Below are positions 42,835-53,056 of a DNA stretch of 64,000 bases, one piece after another. The notes beneath the pieces are model-generated. The model saw only the letters and a list, made by a program, of their open reading frames with translations. It was not told the origin of the DNA and did no database searches. Source of the stretch: Mycolicibacterium bacteremicum. Its GTDB lineage: Bacteria > Actinomycetota > Actinomycetes > Mycobacteriales > Mycobacteriaceae. The stretch is taken from the NCBI RefSeq assembly GCF_002086115.1, contig NZ_MVHJ01000014.1:1-64000 (forward strand), in the 5' to 3' direction. The number at the start of each line of letters is the position of its first letter. Within the stretch, counting starts at the first letter, position 1. Position numbers and translations under genes: made by a program.

Positions 42835-42976
42835 ACTGACTCCTGGATACGGGGGAAAACAGCAGCTGACGCGCAATCCACTTGCGGATCGCGTGCATTG
42901 GTCGCCATTGTGCCACGATTTCCGTCGGTCCGGAGCGGGTTGGCGGGGTGACCGGCAAATCGTGGGGGTCGGTGAT

Positions 42977-42992
42977 GGCACACTGGTGTGCC
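42977..42992. repeat. 16-base inverted repeat between gabT and yajC
   Basis: GGCACAC-TG-GTGTGCC has perfect 7-base arms and a two-base centre. It is 36 bases before the yajC start and 143 bases before the gabT start on the other strand. The short centre favours a protein-binding site over a hairpin. The rest of the 193-base gap shows no gene. Confidence 0.6.
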
Positions 42993-43027
42993 GTACCCGC
43001 TGAACAACCGCGAAGGACAGCAGTTTC

Positions 43028-43381
43028 ATGGATCTCGTCGTTTTCCTGCCCCTTTTCATCATTTTGGGCGCCTTCATGTTCTTCGCGTCGCGTCGTCAGA
43101 AGAAGGCCATGCAGGCCACCATCGACCTGCACAACTCGCTGACGGTCGGCGACCGCGTGCACACCACATCCGGTCTGCAGGGCACCATCGCCGGGATCAC
43201 CGACGACTACGTCGACCTGGAGATCGCTCCCGGTGTGGTGACGACCTGGATGAAGCTGGCCATCCGCGACCGCATCGAAGAGTCGGACTACGACGAGGAC
43301 GATGACGAGCTGGATCTCGACGAAGAGTCGGGCGCCGTCGAACTCACCGACCGTCCGACACCCAAGACTGACAGCAACTGA
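43028..43381 (+). CDS. yajC: preprotein translocase subunit YajC
   Basis: A 117-residue single-span membrane protein of the SecD-SecF-YajC complex. One N-terminal helix (LVVFLPLFIILGAFMFF) is followed by the conserved RRQKKAMQ and GDRVHTTSGLQGTIAGI segments and an acidic C-terminal tail with many Asp and Glu. AAGGA lies upstream of ATG. It is the first gene of yajC-secD-secF. Confidence 0.94.
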   Translation: MDLVVFLPLFIILGAFMFFASRRQKKAMQATIDLHNSLTVGDRVHTTSGLQGTIAGITDDYVDLEIAPGVVTTWMKLAIRDRIEESDYDEDDDELDLDEESGAVELTDRPTPKTDSN

Positions 43382-43460
43382 ACCAGGGTCACCGCGTACC
43401 CTCCCGGTAGCGCACCACCTGTCAACGCCGTCCTGATCGTTTCGAGGAGACCCTAGAACC

Positions 43461-45284
43461 GTGGCTTCGTCTTCGGCGCCGGTCCACCCTGCCCGCTATC
43501 TGTCGCTCTTCCTGGCGCTCCTCGTCGGTGTCTATCTGCTGGTCTTCCTGACCGGGGACAAGAAGCCCGAGCCCAAGCTCGGCATCGACCTGCAGGGCGG
43601 CACGCGTGTCACGCTGACCGCCCGCACCCCCGACGGCTCCCGCCCCACCCGGGATGCCTTGCTGCAGGCGCAGGAGATCATCAGCTCCCGCGTCGATGGT
43701 CTCGGCGTGTCGGGTTCCGAGGTCGTCATCGACGGCGACAACCTGGTCATCACGGTGCCGGGCAACGACGGCACCGAGGCGCGCAGCCTGGGACAGACGG
43801 CGCGTCTCTACATCCGCCCCGTCATCCACGCGATGCCCGCCCAGCCCGCCGGTGAACAGCCGCCGGCCGGGCAGGAGGGCGCACCGGGTCTGCCGCCGGG
43901 CGGTCAACTCCCGGGGATGCCACCCGGCATGGACCCGGGCCTGCCGCCACTGATCGCGCCGGCCGAGCCCGAGGCGCCGATCCGCACTCCCGGTCAGCCC
44001 GGTGATCCGGCCGCACCGCCGGCCGCTCAACCCAGGCCCTACCCCTTGGAGCCGCCGCCGTCTCCGACGCCGACCCCGGCACCGGCGCCCGGCGGACCCG
44101 AAGCGCCTGCCCCGGGCACCCCCGCGGCACCCGCTCCCGGCGCGCCCGAGGCGCCCGGCACCCCCGACGACGATGCCTCGCTGGCCCAGCGCATCGCCGA
44201 CGAGAAGCAGCTGCGCCAGAGCACCGATCAGAGCATCCAGCTGCTGGCCCTGCAGTTCCAGGCGACCCGCTGCGACGAGGACGATGTGCTCGCCGGCAAT
44301 GACGACCCGAACCTGCCCCTGGTCACCTGCTCGACCGACCACAACACCGTCTATCTGCTGGACAAGTCGATCATGAGCGGCGAGGAGATCCAGACCGCTG
44401 GGTCCGGGCTGGATCAGCAGCGCGGCGACTACGTCGTCGACGTCGAGTTCAAGAGCGGGGGATCCAAGACCTGGGCCGATTTCACCGCGGCCAACGTCGG
44501 CACCCAGACCGCATTCACCCTGGACTCGCAGGTGGTCAGTGCCCCCGAGATCCAGGAGGCCATCCCCGGCGGGCGTACCCAGATCACCGGGCAGTTCACC
44601 GACAGTTCGGCCCGTGAGCTGGCCAACGTGCTCAAGTACGGCTCACTGCCGCTGTCCTTCGAGTCGTCGGAAGCCGAAACTGTCTCGGCCACACTGGGTC
44701 TGACCTCGCTCAAGGCAGGTCTGATCGCCGGCGCGGTCGGGCTGGCGCTGGTGTTGCTGTACTCGCTGCTCTACTACCGGGTGCTCGGACTGCTGACCGC
44801 GCTGTCGCTGGTGCTGGCCGGCGCCATGGTCTACGCCCTGCTCGTGCTGCTCGGCAGATGGATCGGCTACACGCTGGACCTGGCCGGTATCGCCGGTCTG
44901 ATCATCGGTATCGGCACCACGGCCGACTCGTTCGTGGTGTTCTTCGAACGCATCAAGGACGAGATCCGGGAGGGCCGCTCTTTCCGGTCGGCGGTACCGC
45001 GCGGTTGGGCACGTGCCCGCAAGACCATCCTGTCCGGCAACGCGGTCACCTTCCTGGCCGCCGCCGTGCTCTATGTGCTGGCCGTCGGCCAGGTGAAGGG
45101 CTTCGCGTTCACGCTGGGCCTGACCACCATTCTCGACGTGCTGGTCGTGTTCCTGGTGACCTGGCCGCTGGTCTACCTGTCATCGAAGTCCGCAACGCTG
45201 GCCAAGCCGTCCTACAACGGCCTCGGCGCGGTCCAGCAGATCGCCCGCGAACGGCGTGCCGCGCCCACGACAGGACGGGGTTAG
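43461..45284 (+). CDS. secD: protein translocase subunit SecD
   Basis: A 607-residue RND-fold subunit that helps pull secreted proteins across the membrane using the proton gradient. The first helix is followed by GIDLQGGTRVTL, a large periplasmic domain and a C-terminal block of five helices with YRVLGLLTALSLVLAG and GIGTTADSFVVFFERIKDE (Asp of the proton path). Residues about 120-235 are an insertion extremely rich in Pro, Ala and Gly, typical of mycobacterial SecD but much longer than in E. coli. GTG start with GGAG upstream. Confidence 0.96.
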   Translation: MASSSAPVHPARYLSLFLALLVGVYLLVFLTGDKKPEPKLGIDLQGGTRVTLTARTPDGSRPTRDALLQAQEIISSRVDGLGVSGSEVVIDGDNLVITVPGNDGTEARSLGQTARLYIRPVIHAMPAQPAGEQPPAGQEGAPGLPPGGQLPGMPPGMDPGLPPLIAPAEPEAPIRTPGQPGDPAAPPAAQPRPYPLEPPPSPTPTPAPAPGGPEAPAPGTPAAPAPGAPEAPGTPDDDASLAQRIADEKQLRQSTDQSIQLLALQFQATRCDEDDVLAGNDDPNLPLVTCSTDHNTVYLLDKSIMSGEEIQTAGSGLDQQRGDYVVDVEFKSGGSKTWADFTAANVGTQTAFTLDSQVVSAPEIQEAIPGGRTQITGQFTDSSARELANVLKYGSLPLSFESSEAETVSATLGLTSLKAGLIAGAVGLALVLLYSLLYYRVLGLLTALSLVLAGAMVYALLVLLGRWIGYTLDLAGIAGLIIGIGTTADSFVVFFERIKDEIREGRSFRSAVPRGWARARKTILSGNAVTFLAAAVLYVLAVGQVKGFAFTLGLTTILDVLVVFLVTWPLVYLSSKSATLAKPSYNGLGAVQQIARERRAAPTTGRG

Positions 45285-45288
45285 TCAG

Positions 45289-46509
45289 ATGTCGGCCAAG
45301 CATTCACCCGAAGCGACCCCGGCCGCCGGAGCCGGCCAGCCGTCGCACGGCTTCTTCGTCCGCCTCTACACCGGCACCGGGGCGTTCGAGGTCATCGGTA
45401 AGCGCAAGCTCTGGTACGCGGTCAGCGGCGTCATCGTCGCCATCTCGATCCTGGCCATGCTGATCCGCGGATTCTCCTTCGGTATCGACTTCGAGGGCGG
45501 CACCAAGGTCTCCATGCCGGTGGACGGCGCCAAGGGGCAGGCCACCTCCGAGCAGGTCGAGACCGTCTACAGCGAGGCCATGGGCCAGGCCCCCGAGACC
45601 GTCGTCATCGTCGGCAACGGTCCGTCGGCCACCGTGCAGATCCGCACCGAGACACTGAGCAACGAGGACACCGAGAAGCTGCGCGCCGCGCTGTTCGACG
45701 CGTTCGCACCGAAGGGCACCGACGGCCAGCCCAGCATCCAGGCCATCAGCGACTCGGCGGTGTCATCCACCTGGGGCGGCCAGATCACCCAGAAGGCGCT
45801 GATCGCGCTGGTGGTGTTCCTGGTGCTGGTCTCGATCTACATCACGGTGCGCTACGAGCGGTACATGGCGCTGGCGGCCCTGGCGGCCATGTTCTTCGAC
45901 CTGATAGTCACCGCGGGCGTCTATGCGCTGGTCGGTTTCGAGGTCACCCCGGCCACCGTCATCGGACTGCTCACCATCCTGGGCTTCTCCATCTACGACA
46001 CCGTCATCGTGTTCGACAAGGTGGAGGAGAACACCGACGGATTCGAGCACACCACCCGGCGGACCTTCGCCGAACAGGCCAACCTGGCGGTCAACCAGAC
46101 CTTCATGCGGTCCATCAACACCAGCCTCATCTCGGCGCTGCCGATCATCGCGCTGATGGTGATCGCGGTGTGGCTGCTGGGTGTGGGCACGCTGCAGGAC
46201 CTGGCGCTGGTGCAGCTGGTCGGCGTGCTGGTCGGAACCTACTCCTCGATCTACTTCGCCACCCCGCTGTTGGTCAGCCTGCGTGAGCGCACCGAGGTGG
46301 TGCGCAACCACACCCGCAAGGTGCAGCGGCGCCGAGCCGCGGTGGCGGCCAAGAGCGGCACCGACGCCGACGCCGATGTCGACGATGTCGAGGACAGCGC
46401 CGAGGATGTCGTCGAGGTAAGCACGCCCGCGGGTCCGGCACCGGACAAGCCCGCACCCGGTGCCAAGCCGCTGCGGCCCAATCGACCGTCGGGCAAACGG
46501 CGGCCGTAG
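45289..46509 (+). CDS. secF: protein translocase subunit SecF
   Basis: A 406-residue partner of SecD with six membrane helices. FSFGIDFEGGTKVSMPV, the GFSIYDTVIVFDKVEENT motif and the SINTSLISALPIIALMV segment mark the family. The C-terminal 75 residues are a cytoplasmic tail rich in Asp, Pro and Arg. ATG 45289 lies four bases after the secD stop. Confidence 0.96.
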   Translation: MSAKHSPEATPAAGAGQPSHGFFVRLYTGTGAFEVIGKRKLWYAVSGVIVAISILAMLIRGFSFGIDFEGGTKVSMPVDGAKGQATSEQVETVYSEAMGQAPETVVIVGNGPSATVQIRTETLSNEDTEKLRAALFDAFAPKGTDGQPSIQAISDSAVSSTWGGQITQKALIALVVFLVLVSIYITVRYERYMALAALAAMFFDLIVTAGVYALVGFEVTPATVIGLLTILGFSIYDTVIVFDKVEENTDGFEHTTRRTFAEQANLAVNQTFMRSINTSLISALPIIALMVIAVWLLGVGTLQDLALVQLVGVLVGTYSSIYFATPLLVSLRERTEVVRNHTRKVQRRRAAVAAKSGTDADADVDDVEDSAEDVVEVSTPAGPAPDKPAPGAKPLRPNRPSGKRRP

Positions 46510-48152
46510 TGCCCGGCAGCATGACCGTCCGGGCCGGCACGGTGGCAGCGTGCGTGTCGCTGGTGCTGGCCGGGTGTTCGGCGGGCTCCGACGACGTCAT
46601 CGACTATGCCGTCGACGGCAGGCTCACCAGCTACAACACCAACACCGTCAGCGGTGCGGCCTCGGGTGGTCCGCAGGCCTTCGCCCGTGTGCTCACCGGC
46701 TTCACCTACCGCGGTCCGGACGGACAGACCGTCAGCGACCGCGACTACGGCACCGTGGCGGTGGTCGGCCGGGCCCCGTTGATCCTGGACTACGAGATCA
46801 ACGCCAACGCGGTCTATTCCGATGGCAAGCCGATCACCTGTGACGACATGGTGCTCACCTGGGCCGCGCAGTCCGGGCGGTTCCCGGCCTTCGACGCGGC
46901 CAGCACCGCCGGCTACCGCGACATCGCCGGCGTCGACTGCGTACCCGGGCAGAAGAAGGCCCGGGTGACCTTCGCCCAGGACCGCGGGATCGTGGACTAC
47001 GGCCAGCTTTTCGGAGCCACCGCGATGCTGCCCTCCCATGTGCTGGCCGACGAACTGGGCCTCGGCGAGGGCGGTGTGACCCGCGCGGTACAGACACCGG
47101 ATCTGCCGGCGCTGGACCGTATCGCGGCGGCATGGAACACCACCTGGAACCTCGGTTCCGACGTCGACGTGAAGAAGCTGCCGTCCTCGGGCCCGTACAA
47201 GGTGGATTCGGTCGACGGCGACGGCGCAGTGGTGTTGGTCGCCAACGACAAGTGGTGGGGCGCCAAGCCGGTGACGCCGCGGGTGACGGTATGGGCGCGC
47301 GGTGCCGACATCCAGGACCGGATCAACAACGGCTCCTTCGACATCGTCGACATCTCCGCCGGGTCCTCGGGGACGCTGAACCTGCCCGCCGGATTCACCC
47401 GCACCGACACCGCATCGGCCGGTATCGAACAGCTGATCTTCTCGGCGCAGGGGGTGATGGCCGCGCCGCCGAACCGCCGCGCCCTGTCGTTGTGCACCCC
47501 GCGGGAGACCATCGCCCGCAACGCGCAGGTGCCTATCGCCAACGCCCGGCTCAGTCCGACCACCGAGGACGCCCTCTCGGCCGCCGAAAGTGCCGGTGCG
47601 GCAAACCAGTTCGTGGTGCCCGACATCGGGGGAGCGCGACTGGCGCTGAACAATCAGCCGCTGACGGTGCGGATCGGCTACCAGAGCCCGAACCCCCGCC
47701 TGGCCGCCACCGTCGGATCCATCGCCCAGGCCTGCGCGCCGGCCGGGATCACTGTCACCGACGCCGCCGGCGACGCGGTGGGCCCGCAGAGCCTGCGGGA
47801 CAACACCGTCGATGTCCTGATCGCCAGCACCGGTGGTGCGGTCGGCAGCGGTTCGACCGGATCGTCCGCACTCGACGCCTATGACCTTCACACCGGCAAC
47901 GGCAACAACCTGTCCGGTTACAGCAACGAGCGCATCGACGGCATCATCGACGCACTGGTGGTGACGGCCGATCCCAAGGAACTCGCGCGGCTGCTCGGCG
48001 AGAGCGGCCCCATCCTGTGGGCGGACTTACCGACGCTGCCGCTGTACCGTCAGCAGCGCACCCTGCTGACCGCCAAGGCGGTGGGAGCCGTCAGCAGCAA
48101 TCCGACCCGATGGGGAGCAGGATGGAACATGGACCGTTGGACGCTCTCGTGA
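46509..48152 (+). CDS. substrate-binding lipoprotein (SBP family 5) in the secDF-apt locus
   Basis: A 547-residue extracytoplasmic solute-binding protein of the DppA/OppA fold. The signal peptide ends in lipobox VLAGC with Cys23. YSDGKPITCDDM and SSGPYKVDSVDGDGAVVLV are family segments. It corresponds to Rv2585c in M. tuberculosis. No permease or ATPase genes accompany it, so it is an orphan binding protein. It starts at GTG 46509, overlapping the secF stop by one base, or at ATG 46521. The end overlaps apt. The conserved place between the secretion and purine/ppGpp genes is unexplained. Confidence 0.88.
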   Translation: MPGSMTVRAGTVAACVSLVLAGCSAGSDDVIDYAVDGRLTSYNTNTVSGAASGGPQAFARVLTGFTYRGPDGQTVSDRDYGTVAVVGRAPLILDYEINANAVYSDGKPITCDDMVLTWAAQSGRFPAFDAASTAGYRDIAGVDCVPGQKKARVTFAQDRGIVDYGQLFGATAMLPSHVLADELGLGEGGVTRAVQTPDLPALDRIAAAWNTTWNLGSDVDVKKLPSSGPYKVDSVDGDGAVVLVANDKWWGAKPVTPRVTVWARGADIQDRINNGSFDIVDISAGSSGTLNLPAGFTRTDTASAGIEQLIFSAQGVMAAPPNRRALSLCTPRETIARNAQVPIANARLSPTTEDALSAAESAGAANQFVVPDIGGARLALNNQPLTVRIGYQSPNPRLAATVGSIAQACAPAGITVTDAAGDAVGPQSLRDNTVDVLIASTGGAVGSGSTGSSALDAYDLHTGNGNNLSGYSNERIDGIIDALVVTADPKELARLLGESGPILWADLPTLPLYRQQRTLLTAKAVGAVSSNPTRWGAGWNMDRWTLS

Positions 48153-48673
48153 GTGATGCCGCCGCGCTGATCAATCGGCTCACCCGTGAGGTGGACGATT
48201 TCCCGAGCCCGGGGGTGCAGTTCAAGGACCTCACCCCGGTGCTGGCCGACCCGCAGGGACTGGCGGTGCTGACCGACGCGCTGGCCGAGGCGGCCGACGG
48301 CGCGGATCTGATCGCCGGCGTGGACGCCCGCGGCTTCCTGCTGGGCGCGGCCGTGGCGTTGCGCCGGGGCACCGGCGTGCTCGCGGTCCGCAAGGGCGGC
48401 AAGCTGCCGCCCCCGGTGCACACGGTGTCCTACGACCTGGAGTATGGCTCGGCCACCCTCGAGATCCCGGCCGACGGTATCGATCTGAGAGGCCGCAGCG
48501 TTCTGGTGATCGACGATGTGTTGGCCACCGGAGGGACACTGGTCGCCGCCGCCCAGGTGCTGGCGAAGGCCGGGGCCCGGGTGACCGGCGCCGCGGTGGT
48601 GCTGGAGCTGGTGGGGCTGAACGGACGGGCAGCGGTACAACCCCTGCCGGTCACCAGTCTCATCACGGGCTGA
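48122..48673 (+). CDS. apt: adenine phosphoribosyltransferase
   Basis: A 183-residue purine salvage enzyme making AMP from adenine and PRPP. The PRPP loop VLVIDDVLATGGTLVAA, the substrate loop with GVLAVRKGGKLPP and YDLEYGSATLEI are diagnostic. Start: ATG 48122 has GGGAG about 6 bases upstream and overlaps the lipoprotein gene by 31 bases; GTG 48149 (GTGA overlap) is the alternative and lacks a ribosome site. It precedes rel by 40 bases. Confidence 0.92.
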   Translation: MEHGPLDALVSDAAALINRLTREVDDFPSPGVQFKDLTPVLADPQGLAVLTDALAEAADGADLIAGVDARGFLLGAAVALRRGTGVLAVRKGGKLPPPVHTVSYDLEYGSATLEIPADGIDLRGRSVLVIDDVLATGGTLVAAAQVLAKAGARVTGAAVVLELVGLNGRAAVQPLPVTSLITG

Positions 48674-48713
48674 GGGATATCCTCGAAGTCCAGACGATGG
48701 CGAGGAGGTGAAC

Positions 48714-51062
48714 GTGGCCGGCGAAGACAGCGTTGCGGGCGGCACCGGACAGGTGGTCCAGACCCCGCCGTCAGGTGAGGGTGCGGCCCCGGACACCGCG
48801 AAGGTCAGCGCCTCGCGCCGGGTGCGGGCCCGGCTCGCCCGCCGGATGACCGCTCAGCGCAGTCTGGTCAACCCGGTGCTGGAACCGCTGGTCGCGGTAC
48901 ACCGCCAGTTCCATCCGAAGGCGGATCTGGCGATCCTGCAGCGCGCCTACGATGTCGCCGAACAGCGGCACGCCGATCAGCTACGTCGCTCCGGTGACCC
49001 GTACATCACCCACCCGCTGGCGGTGGCCAACATCCTGGCCGAACTCGGCATGGACACCACGACCCTGGTGGCTGCCCTGCTACACGACACCGTCGAGGAC
49101 ACCGGCTATTCGCTGGAGGAACTGACCACCGACTTCGGCAGCGAGGTCGGCCATCTTGTCGACGGGGTGACCAAGCTGGACAAGGTCGCGCTCGGCAACG
49201 CCGCCGAGGGCGAGACCATCCGCAAGATGGTCATCGCGATGGCGCGCGACCCGCGGGTGTTGGTGATCAAGGTCGCCGACCGGCTGCACAACATGCGCAC
49301 CATGCGTTTCCTACCGCCGGAGAAGCAGGCCCGCAAGGCCCGCGAGACGTTGGAAGTCATTGCCCCGCTTGCCCACCGCCTCGGTATGGCGACGGTGAAG
49401 TGGGAGCTGGAGGATCTGTCCTTCGCAATTCTGCATCCGAAGCGCTACGAGGAGATCGTCCGGTTGGTGGCCGACCGGGCACCCTCGCGGGACACCTACC
49501 TGGCCAGGGTGCGCGCCGAGATCGGCTCATCGCTGGCGGCCATGAAGATCAACGCCACGGTCGAGGGCCGCCCCAAGCACTATTGGTCGATCTATCAGAA
49601 GATGATCGTCAAGGGCCGCGACTTCGACGACATCCACGACCTGGTCGGCGTCCGGATCCTCTGCGACGACATGCGGGACTGCTATGCCGCCGTGGGTGTG
49701 GTGCATTCGCTGTGGCAACCGATGGCCGGCCGGTTCAAGGACTACATCGCCCAACCGCGCTACGGGGTGTACCAGTCGCTGCACACCACCGTCATCGGGC
49801 CGGAGGGCAAGCCGCTGGAGGTGCAGATCCGCACCAACGACATGCACGACACCGCCGAGTTCGGCATCGCCGCGCACTGGCGGTACAAGGAGGCCAAGGG
49901 TCGCAACGGGGTTCCTGGCGGGCACACCGCCGCCGAGATCGACGAGATGGCCTGGATGCGCCAGCTTCTCGATTGGCAGCGGGAGGCCGCCGACCCCGGT
50001 GAGTTCCTGGAGTCGCTGCGCTACGACCTTGCGGTGCAGGAGATCTTCGTGTTCACCCCGAAGGGGGATGTCGTCACGCTGCCCACCGGGTCCACCCCGG
50101 TCGACTTCGCGTACGCCGTGCACACCGAGGTCGGCCACCGCTGTATCGGAGCCCGGGTGAACCACCGGCTCGTCGCCCTGGAACGCAAGCTCGAAAACGG
50201 GGACCAGGTCGAGGTTTTCACCTCCAAGGCGGCCAATGCCGGGCCGTCGCGGGACTGGCAGACCTTTGTGGTCTCCCCGCGCGCGAAGGCCAAGATCCGG
50301 CAGTGGTTCGCCAAGGAGCGCCGCGAGGAGGCACTGGAGGCCGGCAAGGACGCGATCGTGCGGGAGGTCCGCCGCGGCGGACTTCCGTTGCAGCGCTTGA
50401 TGAGTGCCGACTCGATGGCCACTCTGGCCCGCGAGCTGCACTACGCCGACGTCTCGGCGCTCTACACCGCCGTCGGCGAGGGCCACACCTCGGCTCGGCA
50501 CGTGGTGCAACGGCTGCTGGCCCAGTTCGGTGGTGACGAGGAGGCCGAGGACGAGATCGCCGAGCGGTCGACCCCGGCCACCATGCCGGTGCGCCAGCGC
50601 ACCAGCGATGATGTCGGTGTCTCGGTACCCGGCGCGGTCGGGGTGCTGACCAAGCTGGCCAAGTGCTGCACGCCGGTGCCCGGTGACACCATCATGGGCT
50701 TCGTCACCCGGGGTGGCGGTGTCAGCGTGCACCGCACCGACTGCACCAACGCGGCGTCACTGCAGGAGCAGTCCGAGCGCCTCATCGAGGTGAACTGGGC
50801 GCCGTCGCCGTCCTCGGTGTTCCTGGTGGCCATCCAGGTGGAGGCGCTGGATCGGCATCGGTTGCTCTCCGATGTGACCCGGGTGCTGGCCGATGAGAAG
50901 GTCAACATCCTGTCGGCGTCGGTGACCACCTCCAACGACCGGGTGGCCATCAGTCGCTTCACCTTCGAGATGGGCGACCCCAAGCATCTGGGTCACGTGC
51001 TCAATGTGGTGCGCAATGTGGAGGGCGTCTACGACGTGTACCGGGTGACGTCCGCGGCCTGA
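48714..51062 (+). CDS. rel: bifunctional (p)ppGpp synthetase/hydrolase Rel
   Basis: A 782-residue RelA/SpoT homologue that both makes and degrades (p)ppGpp, controlling the stringent response. The hydrolase HD motif LLHDTVEDTG is intact, so hydrolysis is expected. The synthetase domain contains VKGRDFDDIHDLVGVRI and RFKDYIAQPRYGVYQSLHTT. A TGS domain (FTPKGDVVTLPTGSTPVDF) and a C-terminal ACT domain follow. GTG 48714 lies 5 bases after AGGAGG, which favours it over GTG 48708. TATCCT near 48679 may give rel its own promoter after apt. Confidence 0.96.
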   Translation: MAGEDSVAGGTGQVVQTPPSGEGAAPDTAKVSASRRVRARLARRMTAQRSLVNPVLEPLVAVHRQFHPKADLAILQRAYDVAEQRHADQLRRSGDPYITHPLAVANILAELGMDTTTLVAALLHDTVEDTGYSLEELTTDFGSEVGHLVDGVTKLDKVALGNAAEGETIRKMVIAMARDPRVLVIKVADRLHNMRTMRFLPPEKQARKARETLEVIAPLAHRLGMATVKWELEDLSFAILHPKRYEEIVRLVADRAPSRDTYLARVRAEIGSSLAAMKINATVEGRPKHYWSIYQKMIVKGRDFDDIHDLVGVRILCDDMRDCYAAVGVVHSLWQPMAGRFKDYIAQPRYGVYQSLHTTVIGPEGKPLEVQIRTNDMHDTAEFGIAAHWRYKEAKGRNGVPGGHTAAEIDEMAWMRQLLDWQREAADPGEFLESLRYDLAVQEIFVFTPKGDVVTLPTGSTPVDFAYAVHTEVGHRCIGARVNHRLVALERKLENGDQVEVFTSKAANAGPSRDWQTFVVSPRAKAKIRQWFAKERREEALEAGKDAIVREVRRGGLPLQRLMSADSMATLARELHYADVSALYTAVGEGHTSARHVVQRLLAQFGGDEEAEDEIAERSTPATMPVRQRTSDDVGVSVPGAVGVLTKLAKCCTPVPGDTIMGFVTRGGGVSVHRTDCTNAASLQEQSERLIEVNWAPSPSSVFLVAIQVEALDRHRLLSDVTRVLADEKVNILSASVTTSNDRVAISRFTFEMGDPKHLGHVLNVVRNVEGVYDVYRVTSAA

Positions 51063-51072
51063 CGGCATGCGG

Positions 51073-52044
<972 letters not shown>

Positions 52045-52060
52045 CGGGTCGGTCGGCGGC

Positions 52061-52936
52061 TCAGTCGACCGCGATGGTCTTCACCATCACCTTGGTCGCG
52101 GGCTCGCCGTCCTGACCACCGCCGGCGACCCCGCCCGCGGCAATCTTGTCCAGCGTGGCCAGACCGGTGTCGTCGATGGTGCCGAACACGGTGTACTCCG
52201 GCGGCAGCTGTGAATCCCTGTAGACCAGGAAGAACTGGCTGCCGTTGGTGCCGGCGCCGGCATTGGCCATCGCGATCGTGCCGCGCGGGTAGAGCACGGG
52301 CTGCTGCAGTGCCGGGTTGTCCGGCTGGTACTGGTTGGTCGGGTACTCGTTGGCGAACTGGTAGCCCGGGCCGCCGGTGCCCTGACCGGTCGGGTCACCG
52401 CACTGCAGCACCGACAGGCTGTCGCTGGTCGTCAGCCGGTGGCACGGGGTGTCGTTGAAGAAGCCCTGCTGGGCCAGGCTGGCGAAGCTGTTGACCGTGC
52501 ACGGGGCCTGGGCATTGTTGAGCAGCAGGCCGATATTGCCCTGGTCGGTCGCCATGCTGATGCTGACCTCGGCCTCGTCCATCGGGATGGCGCCGGTGCG
52601 CGGCGGGTTGACCGGCTTGCTGGCCGTCCCGGCCGCCGGGTACTGGCAGTCCTGGCCGAGCCCGGCCGGTGCGGCGAACGCGGGCAGCTTGCCGTCGGCG
52701 ACGGGCTGCGGGGCATTGGGATCGACGCTGCTGGTGGTGGAGGCCGAGGCGGTGGTGTCGGAGTCCTTGTTGGTGATGACGACGGTGGCCACCACCGCGC
52801 CGACCACCACGACCACCCCGGTCACCGAGGCGATGATGGTGAGCAGCCGCTGCCGCTTGGCTCGCGCTGCCCGGCGCTCGAGTTGCCGATCGAGCTTGCG
52901 CTTGGCCGCTGCCCGTCGCTGTTCGTTGGTCGGCAC
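52061..52936 (-). CDS. ppiB: membrane-anchored cyclophilin-type peptidyl-prolyl isomerase
   Basis: A 291-residue protein. A highly basic cytoplasmic N-terminus (RRAAAKRKLDRQLERRAARA) precedes one membrane helix near residues 32-55, a Ser/Thr linker, and a cyclophilin domain with NSFASLAQQGFFNDTPCHRLTT and GTIAMANAGAGTNGSQFFLVYRD. It matches Rv2582 by position. GTG 52936 is used, with AGGAGG about 10 bases upstream. First gene of the two-gene cyclophilin operon; divergent from the metallo-hydrolase gene. Confidence 0.92.
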   Translation of the reverse strand: MPTNEQRRAAAKRKLDRQLERRAARAKRQRLLTIIASVTGVVVVVGAVVATVVITNKDSDTTASASTTSSVDPNAPQPVADGKLPAFAAPAGLGQDCQYPAAGTASKPVNPPRTGAIPMDEAEVSISMATDQGNIGLLLNNAQAPCTVNSFASLAQQGFFNDTPCHRLTTSDSLSVLQCGDPTGQGTGGPGYQFANEYPTNQYQPDNPALQQPVLYPRGTIAMANAGAGTNGSQFFLVYRDSQLPPEYTVFGTIDDTGLATLDKIAAGGVAGGGQDGEPATKVMVKTIAVD

Positions 52937-53056
52937 CGCCGTTGTCCTCCTGTTTAGCCGAACACGTCGGCAACGAGTGTGCCAGGCGTTTCTGAGTGTG
53001 GCCCGGGCGACCCGCGCGAGTACCGGTCGGTTGAGTGGACATGGGAAACTGGCCGG

